64,000 nucleotides of DNA. It comes from Neisseria lactamica NS19. GTDB lineage: Bacteria > Pseudomonadota > Gammaproteobacteria > Burkholderiales > Neisseriaceae. Both the position numbers and the translations under genes were made by a program. Of this stretch, positions 23,707 through 31,772 are shown piece after piece; positions within the stretch are counted from its first letter, which is position 1; each line of letters opens with the position of its first letter. Where the stretch lies: NCBI GenBank assembly GCA_000193795.2, contig AEPI01000125.1, positions 1 to 64,000 on the forward strand, given 5' to 3'. The notes under the pieces were generated by a model. That model did not search any database and was not told where the DNA came from. It saw only the letters and a list, made by a program, of their open reading frames with translations.

Positions 23707-25476
23707 ATGCAGAAATGGCAAACCGAGCTTTATTCCACGCCGTCTTGGCTGTTGCAGACCTTATTGATGGTCGCCGCAGCCTCGGCGGTCATTCTGTTTT
23801 TAGCACGCAACACTCGCTTCGGGCGCGAGTTTGGCTACATCCTGCGCCTGTGCCTGACTCCGAAAAGCGCGGTCAAAGTTTTGCTGCTGATTACGGCGAT
23901 GATTACGCTGCTGTTAACCGAAGTGCGGCTGAATGTATTGAGTACCTTTATGTCCAAAGGGCTTTACGATTCGATGCAGGATTTGAACGCCTCCGCGTTT
24001 TGGATGTTTGCGGCGATGAACGCGGGCGTGGTACTGGTACGGGCGTTTAACAACGTCGTCAACGACTTTCTCGATCAGGGCTTGGCGATTAAATGGTCGG
24101 AACGGCTCAATGAAGTTTTGACTTTGCGCTGGCTTGCCGACAAAAACTACTACCGCCTGCAAATGCGCCGCCACGCTCCGGACAACATCGACCAGCGTAT
24201 CCAACAGGACGCGCAGGATTTCATCGCCTCGACCATCGAATTTGTGCGCGGCATGGTCAATTCGGTCGTTACCTCGCTGGAGTTTGCCGTTGTTTTGTGG
24301 GGCTTGGCGGGCATTCTGACCGTGTTCGGCTTCGACATTCCTCACGGCATTGTTTGGTTCGTCTTTATCTTTGTGATTTTGGCGACCTTTATCGCGATGT
24401 GGATAGGCAACCCGTTGATTCGTTACAACTATGAAAACGAAAAGCTCAACGGCGACTACCGTTATTCCCTCATCCGCGTACGCGACCACGCCGAAAGCGT
24501 GGCGTTTTACAGCGGCGAACAACACGAACACGACCGGCTTGCCGACCGCTTCAAAGCCATCATCCGCAACCGTTGGCGCATTGCGCGGCAAAGCGTCTGC
24601 TTAAGCGGCTTTAACGATATGTTTACCAACGGAATCAAGCTCTTCCCCATTATTTTGCAAGCCCCGCGCCTGTTTGCCGGACAAATCAAAATCGGCGACA
24701 TCCAGCAGACCGTCCAAGCCTTCGCACGACTGCAAAACGCGCTGTCTTTCTTCCGAATGTTCTACAACAAATTCACCGCCTACCGCGCCCGATTGGAGCG
24801 TTTGTACGGCTTTTTGCTGAGTACGGAAGAAAAACACACCGCGCAGCAACCCGACCTTGCCGAAGTTTCAGACGACATTGCACTGGAAAACGTCGCCCTG
24901 TTCCGCCACAACGGCGAAGTTTTATTGGACGGCATCAACATCAGGCTCAAAAGCGGCGATTCCCTGCTGATACGCGGCCCGAGCGGTTGCGGCAAAACCT
25001 CGTTGCTGCGTGCGTTGGCAGGGCTTTGGCCTTTCGGCAGCAGCGGCAAGGTCAGCCGTCCGCCGCATCAAGACATCCTCTTCCTGCCGCAACGCCCGTA
25101 CACGGCACAAGGCAGCCTGCGCGACGCGATTTGTTATCCCGACATCGACAAACAGCATCCCGAGTTAGCCGAAGCTATGAACACCTGCCGCTTAGGTTAT
25201 CTGCTTGATAAATTAGATAAAACAGACGACTGGCAACACAAACTCTCCCCGGGCGAACTGCAACGCGTCGCCTTCGTCCGCGCCCTGCTTTCCAAGCCCA
25301 AAATCGTCCTGCTTGACGAAGCCACCGCCGCTTTGGACGAACCGACCGAAGCCATGCTCTACCGCGCCTTAAAGCAAAAACTGCCCGACAGCATCATCAT
25401 CAGCATCGGACACCGCAGCACGCTCAACGCGTTCCACAATATGCACCTTGATGTCGGCAACATTGCATGCGGCTGA
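23707..25476 (+). CDS. ABC transporter, fused membrane and ATPase domains (SbmA/YddA type)
   Basis: 589 residues. Six transmembrane segments in the first ~330 residues (such as LLMVAAASAVILFLA and VKVLLLITAMITLLL) and an EAA-like region AESVAFYSGEQHE typical of the ABCD/BacA group. ATPase domain with Walker A GPSGCGKTSLLRAL, signature LSPGELQRVAF and Walker B IVLLDEATAALDE. Start chosen at ATG 23707; the frame is open further upstream without support. Inner-membrane exporter or importer, substrate unknown. Confidence 0.85.
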   Translation: MQKWQTELYSTPSWLLQTLLMVAAASAVILFLARNTRFGREFGYILRLCLTPKSAVKVLLLITAMITLLLTEVRLNVLSTFMSKGLYDSMQDLNASAFWMFAAMNAGVVLVRAFNNVVNDFLDQGLAIKWSERLNEVLTLRWLADKNYYRLQMRRHAPDNIDQRIQQDAQDFIASTIEFVRGMVNSVVTSLEFAVVLWGLAGILTVFGFDIPHGIVWFVFIFVILATFIAMWIGNPLIRYNYENEKLNGDYRYSLIRVRDHAESVAFYSGEQHEHDRLADRFKAIIRNRWRIARQSVCLSGFNDMFTNGIKLFPIILQAPRLFAGQIKIGDIQQTVQAFARLQNALSFFRMFYNKFTAYRARLERLYGFLLSTEEKHTAQQPDLAEVSDDIALENVALFRHNGEVLLDGINIRLKSGDSLLIRGPSGCGKTSLLRALAGLWPFGSSGKVSRPPHQDILFLPQRPYTAQGSLRDAICYPDIDKQHPELAEAMNTCRLGYLLDKLDKTDDWQHKLSPGELQRVAFVRALLSKPKIVLLDEATAALDEPTEAMLYRALKQKLPDSIIISIGHRSTLNAFHNMHLDVGNIACG

Positions 25477-25559
25477 ACGATGCCGTCTCGTTCAAATTGG
25501 AAAGGCGCGCGAAAACAACGTACAATAAGCCCGTTTATCCATACTCGGAATGCCGAAAC

Positions 25560-26228
25560 GTGAACCAGCTTATTTTCGACTTTGCCGCACACGACTATCC
25601 GGGTTTCGACAAATTCCTCGGCACGGAAAATGCGGAACTGGTCTATGTCCTCCGACACAAACACGGACAATTCATCTATGTTTGGGGTGAGGAGGGCGCG
25701 GGCAAAAGCCACCTTTTGCAGGCGTGGGTCGCACAGGCGCTCGAAGCCGGCAAAAACGCCGCCTATATCGATGCCGCCTCCATGCCGCTGACCGATGCCG
25801 CGTTCGAGGCTGAATACCTCGCCGTCGATCAAGTCGAAAAACTGGGCAACGAAGAACAAGCCCTGCTTTTTTCCATCTTCAACCGCTTCCGCAACAGCGG
25901 CAAAGGCTTTTTGCTGCTCGGTTCGGAATACACGCCCCAACAGCTCGTCATCCGCGAAGACTTGCGGACGCGTATGGCATACTGCCTCGTTTACGAAGTC
26001 AAACCCTTAACCGACCAAGAAAAAATCGACGCGCTCGCCAGTATGGCGGCGGCACGCCAAGTAACCGTCGATTCCGAAATTTTCGAATACCTGCTCAAAC
26101 ACTGGCGGCGCGATATGGACAGCCTGATGATGATGCTCGACACGCTGGACAACTACGCCGTTACCATGGGCAAACGCATCACCCTGCCGCTTTTGCGCCA
26201 GCTTCTAAAACAACAGGAAAACCAATGA
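25560..26228 (+). CDS. hda: DnaA regulatory inactivator Hda
   Basis: 222 residues. DnaA-like AAA+ domain: NQLIFDFAAHDYPGFDKFLG, Walker A WGEEGAGKSHLLQAW, sensor region RMAYCLVYEVKPLTD and no DNA-binding domain IV. With the sliding clamp it promotes ATP hydrolysis by DnaA to limit replication starts. GTG start at 25560 chosen because the N-terminus QLIFDF is the clamp-binding peptide type. It overlaps the next gene by 4 bases. Confidence 0.88.
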   Translation: MNQLIFDFAAHDYPGFDKFLGTENAELVYVLRHKHGQFIYVWGEEGAGKSHLLQAWVAQALEAGKNAAYIDAASMPLTDAAFEAEYLAVDQVEKLGNEEQALLFSIFNRFRNSGKGFLLLGSEYTPQQLVIREDLRTRMAYCLVYEVKPLTDQEKIDALASMAAARQVTVDSEIFEYLLKHWRRDMDSLMMMLDTLDNYAVTMGKRITLPLLRQLLKQQENQ

Positions 26229-26893
26229 AAAACCTCGCCATCTTCGACCTCGACAACACCCTCATCAACACCGATTCCGACCACGCCTGGCCGCAATACC
26301 TCATCAAAAAAGGGTTGGTTGACGCTGCCGAAACCGAAGCGCAAAACGAAAAATTCTACCGCGACTACCAAAACGGCTGCCTCGACATCGACGCATTCCT
26401 CAAATTCCACCTCGCCCCGCTCGCCCGTTACAGCAAAGAAGAGCTGGCGGAATTTCACCGCGAATTTATGGCGGAATTCATCATCCCCCACATCTCGCCT
26501 ATGCAGCGTATGCTGGTGCAGAGCCACCAAACGGCGGGCGACGAAACCCTCGTCATCTCCTCGACCAACGAATTCATCATCACCCCCGTCTGCCGCCTTT
26601 TCGGCATTACCAACATCATCGGCACACAACTCGAAACCGGTGCCGACGGCCGCTACACCGGCAACTACATCGGCACGCCCAGCCTCAAAGAAGGCAAAAT
26701 CACCCGCCTGAAACAATGGCTTGCAGAACGCGGCGAAACGCTCGAAAGCTACGGCAAAACCTATTTTTACAGCGATTCCAAAAACGACCTGCCGCTGCTG
26801 CGCCTCGTCAGCGAACCCGTCGCCGTCAACCCCGATGCCGAACTGGAACAGGAAGCCCGGGCAAAAGGCTGGCCGGTTTTGAATTTCAAATGA
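26225..26893 (+). CDS. HAD-IB family phosphatase
   Basis: 222 residues. Motif I FDLDNTLINTDSD, motif II ISSTNEFI, motif III/IV YSDSKNDLPLL. Belongs to the SerB-like HAD-IB group; the substrate may be a phosphoserine-type or histidinol phosphate-type metabolite but is not determined. Translationally coupled to hda (ATGA overlap). Followed by a DUS hairpin and the repeat block. Confidence 0.85.
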   Translation: MKNLAIFDLDNTLINTDSDHAWPQYLIKKGLVDAAETEAQNEKFYRDYQNGCLDIDAFLKFHLAPLARYSKEELAEFHREFMAEFIIPHISPMQRMLVQSHQTAGDETLVISSTNEFIITPVCRLFGITNIIGTQLETGADGRYTGNYIGTPSLKEGKITRLKQWLAERGETLESYGKTYFYSDSKNDLPLLRLVSEPVAVNPDAELEQEARAKGWPVLNFK

Positions 26894-26897
26894 CGCA

Positions 26898-26934
26898 ATG
26901 CCGTCTGAAGCCCGATTCGGCGTTCAGACGGCAT
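26898..26934 (+). terminator. Inverted DUS pair
   Basis: ATGCCGTCTGAA at 26898-26909 and TTCAGACGGCAT at 26923-26934, directly after the HAD gene. Confidence 0.8.
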
Positions 26935-26944
26935 TTAGGCAGGA

Positions 26945-27310
26945 ATCCCAAAAACTCAAAGCCGCAGGAATTTATCGGGAAAAACAACAATCTTTCCACC
27001 GTCATTCCCACGAAAGTGGGAATCCGGACTCGTCCGCACGGAAACTTAGCGGGGAAAACGGTTTCTTCAGATTTTACGTCCCAGATTCCCGCCTGCGCGG
27101 GAATGACGAAATTTCAAAGTTATGGCGTTATCGGAAAAAACGAAACTCAAAGCCACAGGAATTTATCGGGAAAAACACCGTCATTCCCACGAAAGTGGGA
27201 ATCCAGACCTTTCAGTGCGGGAACTTATCGGGAAAAACGGTTTCTTCAGATTTTACGTTCTAGATTCCCGCCTGCGCGGGAATGACGGATTTCAGTTTTT
27301 TGTTTTTGAT
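26945..27310. repeat. dRS3/RS repeat block (NIME type)
   Basis: Four dRS3 20-mers (ATTCCC-N8-GGGAAT) at 27004, 27085, 27183 and 27264, alternating between the core ACGAAAGT and the core GCCTGCGC. They are separated by RS units containing GCAGGAATTTATCGGGAAAA or near copies. The block amounts to two tandem ~180-bp units. Open frames across it are artefacts of the repeats. Confidence 0.9.
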
Positions 27311-27323
27311 TTTTTGTCTTTGC

Positions 27324-27446
27324 GGGAATGACGGATTTTAGGTTTCTGTTTCTGTTTTCGAGGGAATGACAAATCTTAGGTTTTTGTTTCTGTTTTCGAG
27401 GGAATGACGGATCTTAGGTTTTTGTTTCTGTTTTCGCGGGAATGAC
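27324..27446. repeat. 38-bp tandem repeat, three units and a partial
   Basis: GGGAATGAC recurs at 27324, 27362, 27400 and 27438, exactly 38 bases apart. Units read GGGAATGAC, then TTAGG, then TTTCTG and TTTTCG. It looks like an expanded half dRS3 with its flank. Confidence 0.8.
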
Positions 27447-27519
27447 GATTTGGAAATTGCCCGAAACCTAAAAAGCAGAAACCGGCTTCCCGCCAAAGCC
27501 GGCATTTTCCGCCTTTGCG

Positions 27520-28413
27520 TCAGGCCTCTTCCCCGCCGCCCAAAATCATCGAGCCGATACCGGCATCGGTAAAGATTTCCAGCAAAAGCGCGTTGGGCAC
27601 CCTGCCGTCGATGATGTGCGTGGCTTTCACACCGTTGGCGGCGGCTTCGACCGCAGAAGCGATTTTCGGCAGCATACCGCCATACAGCGTGCCGTCGGCA
27701 ATCAGTTCGTCAATCCGCTTCGGCGTGAGTTTGGTCAGCAGATTGCCCGTTTTGTCCATCACACCGGCGATATTCGTCATCATCACGAGTTTTTCGGCGT
27801 TCAATTCTTCCGCCAATCTGCCTGCCACCAAATCGGCGTTGATATTGAACGCTTCGCCTTTTCCACCTACGCCGACAGGGGCGACGACGGGAATGCAGCC
27901 GCGTTCTATCAGCCCTTTAACCAAACCGGTATCGATGCTTTCCACCGTACCGACCTGTCCGATGTCCGCGCCATTCTGTTCGGGCGTATCGACCAAAAGT
28001 TTCTTCGCCTTAATGAAATGGTCGTCGCGTCCGCTCACGCCGACGGCGTGTCCGCCATATGTGTTAATCATCGACACGATTTCCTTGTTGACGTGGCCGC
28101 CCAACACCATTTCGACAATATCCATCGTCTCTTTGTCGGTTACGCGCATTCCTTGGACAAACTCGCCCTTTTTGCCGACTTTTTCAAGCATCGCATTAAT
28201 CTGCGGCCCGCCGCCGTGAACGATGACGGGATGAATGCCGACCAGCTTCAGCAGCACGACATCGCGGGCAAACCCTTCTTTCAGCGCGGGCTCGGTCATC
28301 GCGTTGCCGCCATACTTGATGACGACGACCGAACCGGAAAAACGGCGGATGTAAGGCAGCGCTTCGGCAAGGATACGCGCCTTGTCGGCGGCGGAAATCG
28401 GGTTTGCAGACAC
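27520..28413 (-). CDS. argB: Acetylglutamate kinase ArgB
   Basis: Phosphorylates N-acetylglutamate in arginine synthesis, in the cytosol. 297 residues. VVIKYGGNAM, HGGGPQINAMLEKVGK, GLSGKD-like GVSGRDDHFIKAKK, NINADLVAG and DGRVPNALLLEIF are conserved. No ATG fits; the GTG at 28413 (VSANPISAADKAR) has GGAG 8 bases upstream and matches the family N-terminus. Confidence 0.95.
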   Translation of the reverse strand: MSANPISAADKARILAEALPYIRRFSGSVVVIKYGGNAMTEPALKEGFARDVVLLKLVGIHPVIVHGGGPQINAMLEKVGKKGEFVQGMRVTDKETMDIVEMVLGGHVNKEIVSMINTYGGHAVGVSGRDDHFIKAKKLLVDTPEQNGADIGQVGTVESIDTGLVKGLIERGCIPVVAPVGVGGKGEAFNINADLVAGRLAEELNAEKLVMMTNIAGVMDKTGNLLTKLTPKRIDELIADGTLYGGMLPKIASAVEAAANGVKATHIIDGRVPNALLLEIFTDAGIGSMILGGGEEA

Positions 28414-28460
28414 CTTAACGGCTCCATATTGTTGACAATTTCCGGCTATATTAACGCCAA

Positions 28461-28490
28461 ATGCCGTCTGAAACAATCTTCAGACGGCAT
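28461..28490. other. Inverted DUS pair in a divergent intergenic region
   Basis: ATGCCGTCTGAA and TTCAGACGGCAT 6 bases apart, between argB and the M14 peptidase, which point away from each other. It cannot end either transcript as placed, so it may serve uptake only. Confidence 0.7.
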
Positions 28491-28585
28491 CCGGCTCCCC
28501 TTCGGGCAGGTTGAAGCCTTGCGATACGGGCGGTAAAATCGCGGTTTATCCGGTTTGAGAAACCGGCCGACAGCAAGGACTCCCT

Positions 28586-29716
28586 ATGATTAAAATCAGC
28601 ACCCGCTTCGATGCCGGCTCCGTCATCGTCAAAGACTTGAGCAATCCTGACAACATCCGCCTCGCCCTGCGTCCCGACAACGCCTCCGATTTCGCACAAT
28701 GGTTCTACTTCCGGCTGCAAGGCGCGGCCTATCAAAACTGCATCATGCATTTTGAAAACGCGGCAGAAGCCGCCTACCCGAAAGGTTGGGAAGACTATCA
28801 GGCGTGTGCCTCATACGACCGCCGCAACTGGTTCCGCGTGCCGACTTCCTACGAAAACGGCGTACTGACCATCAACCATACCCCGCTGTCCAACAGCGTG
28901 TATTACGCCTATTTCGAACCCTATTCCGAAGAACAGCATCTGAACCTCTTGGGCGACGCGCAAGGCAGCGGTCTGTGCCGCATCGATGATTTGGGCAGCA
29001 CCGTACAAGGACGCGACATCAATCTGCTGACCATAGGCAACCAGGTCGAAAGCGATTTGAAAATTTGGATTACCGCCCGCCAGCACCCGGGAGAAACCAT
29101 GGCGGAATGGTTTGTCGAAGGGCTGCTCGGCAGGCTGCTCGACCCGCAAGACCCGACAGCGCGCACCCTGCTCGACTGCGCCACGTTCTACATCGTGCCG
29201 AACATGAATCCCGACGGTTCGGCACTGGGCAACCTGCGCACCAACGCCGCCGGCGCGAACCTCAACCGCGAATGGGAAAATCCGACGGTGGAAAAAAGTC
29301 CCGAAGTATTCTTCGTGCGTGAAAGGATGCTGGAAACCGGCGTGGATCTGTTCTTGGACATCCACGGCGATGAAGGGCTGCCCTTTGTCTTTGTTGCAGG
29401 TACGGAAGGCGTGCCGAACTACAACCCGCGCATTGCCGCGTTGGAAGCGCAGTTTAAAAATGCCCTTTCAAACGCAAGCCCTGATTTTCAAGACGAATAC
29501 GGCTACGAAAAAGACGCGCCCGGCGAAGCCAATATGACTTTAGCGACCAACTGGGTCGGCAACCGGTTCAACTGTCTTGCCTACACGTTGGAAATGCCCT
29601 TTAAAGACAACGCCAAGCTGCCCGACGACGATTTCGGCTGGAACGGCCAGCGTTCGCTGCGTTTGGGCGAAGCCGCATTGTCCGCCATCCTCAACGTCAT
29701 CGGCGATTTGCGTTGA
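28586..29716 (+). CDS. M14-type zinc carboxypeptidase, cytosolic CCP-like
   Basis: 376 residues. N-terminal beta-sandwich domain typical of cytosolic carboxypeptidases (FDAGSVIVKDLSNPDNIRLA), then the M14 catalytic domain. Zinc ligands HxxE as RQHPGETMAEWF and a later His in FLDIHGDEGLP; catalytic Glu probably in LEMPFKDN. NPDGSALGNLRTNAAGANLN is the substrate-binding segment. No signal peptide. Substrate unknown. Single gene with a DUS terminator. Confidence 0.88.
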   Translation: MIKISTRFDAGSVIVKDLSNPDNIRLALRPDNASDFAQWFYFRLQGAAYQNCIMHFENAAEAAYPKGWEDYQACASYDRRNWFRVPTSYENGVLTINHTPLSNSVYYAYFEPYSEEQHLNLLGDAQGSGLCRIDDLGSTVQGRDINLLTIGNQVESDLKIWITARQHPGETMAEWFVEGLLGRLLDPQDPTARTLLDCATFYIVPNMNPDGSALGNLRTNAAGANLNREWENPTVEKSPEVFFVRERMLETGVDLFLDIHGDEGLPFVFVAGTEGVPNYNPRIAALEAQFKNALSNASPDFQDEYGYEKDAPGEANMTLATNWVGNRFNCLAYTLEMPFKDNAKLPDDDFGWNGQRSLRLGEAALSAILNVIGDLR

Positions 29717-29734
29717 CACTCCCCCCACTGAAAA

Positions 29735-29771
29735 ATGCCGTCTGAAGGCCCTTCCCCCTTTCAGACGGCAT
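29735..29771 (+). terminator. Inverted DUS pair
   Basis: ATGCCGTCTGAA and TTCAGACGGCAT after the M14 peptidase, before lgt. Confidence 0.8.
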
Positions 29772-29790
29772 TTGAAAACGAAAGCCCGTT

Positions 29791-30672
29791 ATGATTATCC
29801 ATCCCCAATTCGACCCCGTCCTTATCAGTATCGGCCCGCTTGCCGTCCGCTGGTATGCCCTGAGCTACATCCTCGGATTTATTCTTTTTACCTTTCTCGG
29901 CAGAAGGCGCATCGCGCAAGGCTTGTCCGTTTTTACCAAAGAATCGCTCGACGACTTCCTCACTTGGGGCATATTGGGCGTGATTTTGGGTGGGCGTTTG
30001 GGTTATGTCCTGTTTTACAAATTTTCCGACTACCTCGCCCATCCGCTTGATATTTTCAAAGTATGGGAAGGCGGAATGTCGTTTCACGGCGGATTTTTAG
30101 GCGTGGTTGCCGCAATGTGGCTGTTCAGCCGCAAACAAAACATCAGCTTTCTCAAACTGATGGATACGGTCGCACCGCTCGTTCCGCTGGGTCTCGCTTC
30201 GGGACGTATCGGCAACTTCATCAATGGCGAACTTTGGGGACGCATTACCGACATCAACGCATTTTGGGCAATGGGCTTTCCGCAGGCGCGTTACGAAGAT
30301 GCCGAAGCCGCCGCACACAACCCGCTTTGGGCAGATTGGCTGCAACAATACGGTATGCTGCCGCGCCATCCCTCGCAGCTTTATCAGTTTGCACTTGAAG
30401 GCATCTGCCTGTTCGCCGTCGTTTGGCTGTTTTCCAAAAAACCGCGCCCGGCCGGGCAGACTGCCGCGCTTTTCCTCGGCGGCTACGGCGTGTTTCGCTT
30501 CATTGCCGAATTTGCGCGCCAACCCGACGACTATCTCGGGCTGCTGACCTTGGGGCTGTCGATGGGGCAATGGTTGAGCGTCCCGATGATTGTTTTGGGT
30601 ATTGCCGGCTTCATCGTATTTCCTTTTCGGTCGAAATCCCGCCACTCGGACATCCGTCCTTCGGGGCGGTAG
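29791..30672 (+). CDS. lgt: Prolipoprotein diacylglyceryl transferase Lgt
   Basis: 293 residues, seven membrane segments. Adds diacylglycerol to the lipobox cysteine of prolipoproteins in the inner membrane. HPQFDPVLISIGPLAVRWYA, the GGMSFHGGFLG core and GRIGNFINGELWGR are diagnostic. The last ~12 codons (SRHSDIRPSGR) and the TAG stop are inside the three-hairpin repeat, so the tail was donated by that element. Confidence 0.95.
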   Translation: MIIHPQFDPVLISIGPLAVRWYALSYILGFILFTFLGRRRIAQGLSVFTKESLDDFLTWGILGVILGGRLGYVLFYKFSDYLAHPLDIFKVWEGGMSFHGGFLGVVAAMWLFSRKQNISFLKLMDTVAPLVPLGLASGRIGNFINGELWGRITDINAFWAMGFPQARYEDAEAAAHNPLWADWLQQYGMLPRHPSQLYQFALEGICLFAVVWLFSKKPRPAGQTAALFLGGYGVFRFIAEFARQPDDYLGLLTLGLSMGQWLSVPMIVLGIAGFIVFPFRSKSRHSDIRPSGR

Positions 30673-30764
30673 AATCAGACTTTATTTGGGAGGGGCGCAA
30701 GCCCTTCCAAATCAGGACGACACATAGAGCGGTGCTTTATGTGTCGTCCTGTGTGTCAAAACAT
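30638..30764 (+). repeat. Three-hairpin repeat, copy B
   Basis: Same element as 12016-12140 in opposite window orientation. Stems: CCGTCC-TTCG-GGGCGG, TTGGGAGGGGC-GCAA-GCCCTTCCAA, and AGGACGACACATA...TATGTGTCGTCCT (13 bp perfect). It overlaps the end of lgt and could act as its terminator or mRNA end. Confidence 0.8.
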
Positions 30765-30804
30765 CTTCTTCGGCAGCAGGAAGCATTAAACCTTTCCGAC
30801 AAAA

Positions 30805-30843
30805 ATGCCGTCTGAAACTTAAAATTTAAGTTTCAGACGGCAT
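30805..30843 (+). terminator. Long inverted DUS pair
   Basis: ATGCCGTCTGAAACTTAAA pairs with its full complement, a 19-bp stem, ending two bases before a Correia element. Confidence 0.8.
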
Positions 30844-30845
30844 TT

Positions 30846-31000
30846 TATAGTGGATTAACAAAAACCAGTACGGCGTTGCCTCGCCCTAGCTCAAAGAGAA
30901 CAATTCTCTAAGGTGCTGAAGCACCAAGTGAATCGGTTCCGTACTATTTGTACTGTCTGCGGCTTCGTCTCCTTGTCCTGATTTTTGTTAATCCACTATA
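30846..31000. mobile_element. Correia element (CREE), about 155 bp
   Basis: TATAGTGGATTAA...TTAATCCACTATA with the standard interior. Same orientation as the copy at 13365 and opposite to the one at 35294. Confidence 0.95.
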
Positions 31001-31015
31001 ATCCCGCCCGAACCG

Positions 31016-31678
31016 TCAGTTCTTACCGCAACACGCCTTGTATTTCCTGCCGCTGCCGCACGGACAGGGATCGTTCCTGCCGGTTTTTTCCCCTTCCCTG
31101 CGGACGGTTTGCGGCTTATTGATGACTGCCTGCCAGTAGCGGTAGATGTCCGCCAATGCATAAGGCAACTCGGATTCCAGCTCCGCCAGCTCGCCTTCTG
31201 TAAATTGCAGGAGGATAGAGCCGTTTTCCTCTTCATCGTAAATGCCGCCCAACGCCATGATGGGATAAAACAACTCTTCAAATTCTTCATCATCGGCGGC
31301 TTCAAACCAATCGGTCGGCACAATATCCAAACCGTAAAGATAAGCATTGCACCAAGTATAAAAATCGCTGCCGCCGTCTTCGTTTTCATACAGCCACAAA
31401 TCGGGCAGCTTTTTATCCGACATCGCGGCGGTTGTGTCCATCGCCATTGCCAAAACCAGCCGTTCGATTTCGGAACGTTCTGCGGCGGTAAATTGCGATT
31501 CGTCGCCCAACACTTCGGGCAGCCAGTCGAACGGTGTCAATTTGTCCGGCCCGCTCAACAGCGCGGTCATAAAACCTTGAACCTCGTCGCAACGCATCGT
31601 GTTGCCCCGTTCGCTTTTGGCATCCAACAGCTCGCCCAACCGCCGTTTGGAGGCTTCGGTAAATTTTTGGGAATCCAT
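31016..31678 (-). CDS. UPF0149/YecA protein with SEC-C zinc motif
   Basis: 220 residues. A UPF0149 alpha-helical domain (MRCDEVQGFMTALLSGPDKL, FYTWCNAYLYGLDI) ends in the SEC-C zinc motif RNDPCPCGSGRKYKACCGKN (Cys-x-Cys...Cys-Cys). SecA-type SEC-C motifs bind zinc and often SecB or ribosomes. Two adjacent ATGs (31681, 31678) follow AAGGAAA. Cytosolic; the role is not established. Between leuA and a Correia element. Confidence 0.88.
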   Translation of the reverse strand: MDSQKFTEASKRRLGELLDAKSERGNTMRCDEVQGFMTALLSGPDKLTPFDWLPEVLGDESQFTAAERSEIERLVLAMAMDTTAAMSDKKLPDLWLYENEDGGSDFYTWCNAYLYGLDIVPTDWFEAADDEEFEELFYPIMALGGIYDEEENGSILLQFTEGELAELESELPYALADIYRYWQAVINKPQTVRREGEKTGRNDPCPCGSGRKYKACCGKN

Positions 31679-31721
31679 CATTTTCCTTTTCAAATGGGTT
31701 TTACGCCCTATTATCGCCGCA

Positions 31722-31757
31722 ATGCCGTCTGAAGCCTTTTTCTGCTTCAGACGGCAT
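31722..31757 (-). terminator. Inverted DUS pair behind leuA
   Basis: ATGCCGTCTGAA and TTCAGACGGCAT with a loop of 12 bases, just after the leuA stop. Confidence 0.8.
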
Positions 31758-31772
31758 TGCCCGTTTTCACAC

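Noticed and set aside
26716..27331. Open frames across the dRS3 block
   Set aside because: Repetitive peptides (HESGNPD, FYVPDSRLRGND) are translations of dRS3 units, not a gene.
26945..27446. Regular repeats considered as a CRISPR array
   Set aside because: Repeat units are dRS3 palindromes with conserved RS spacers and a 38-bp tandem repeat; spacers are not unique and no cas genes are nearby.
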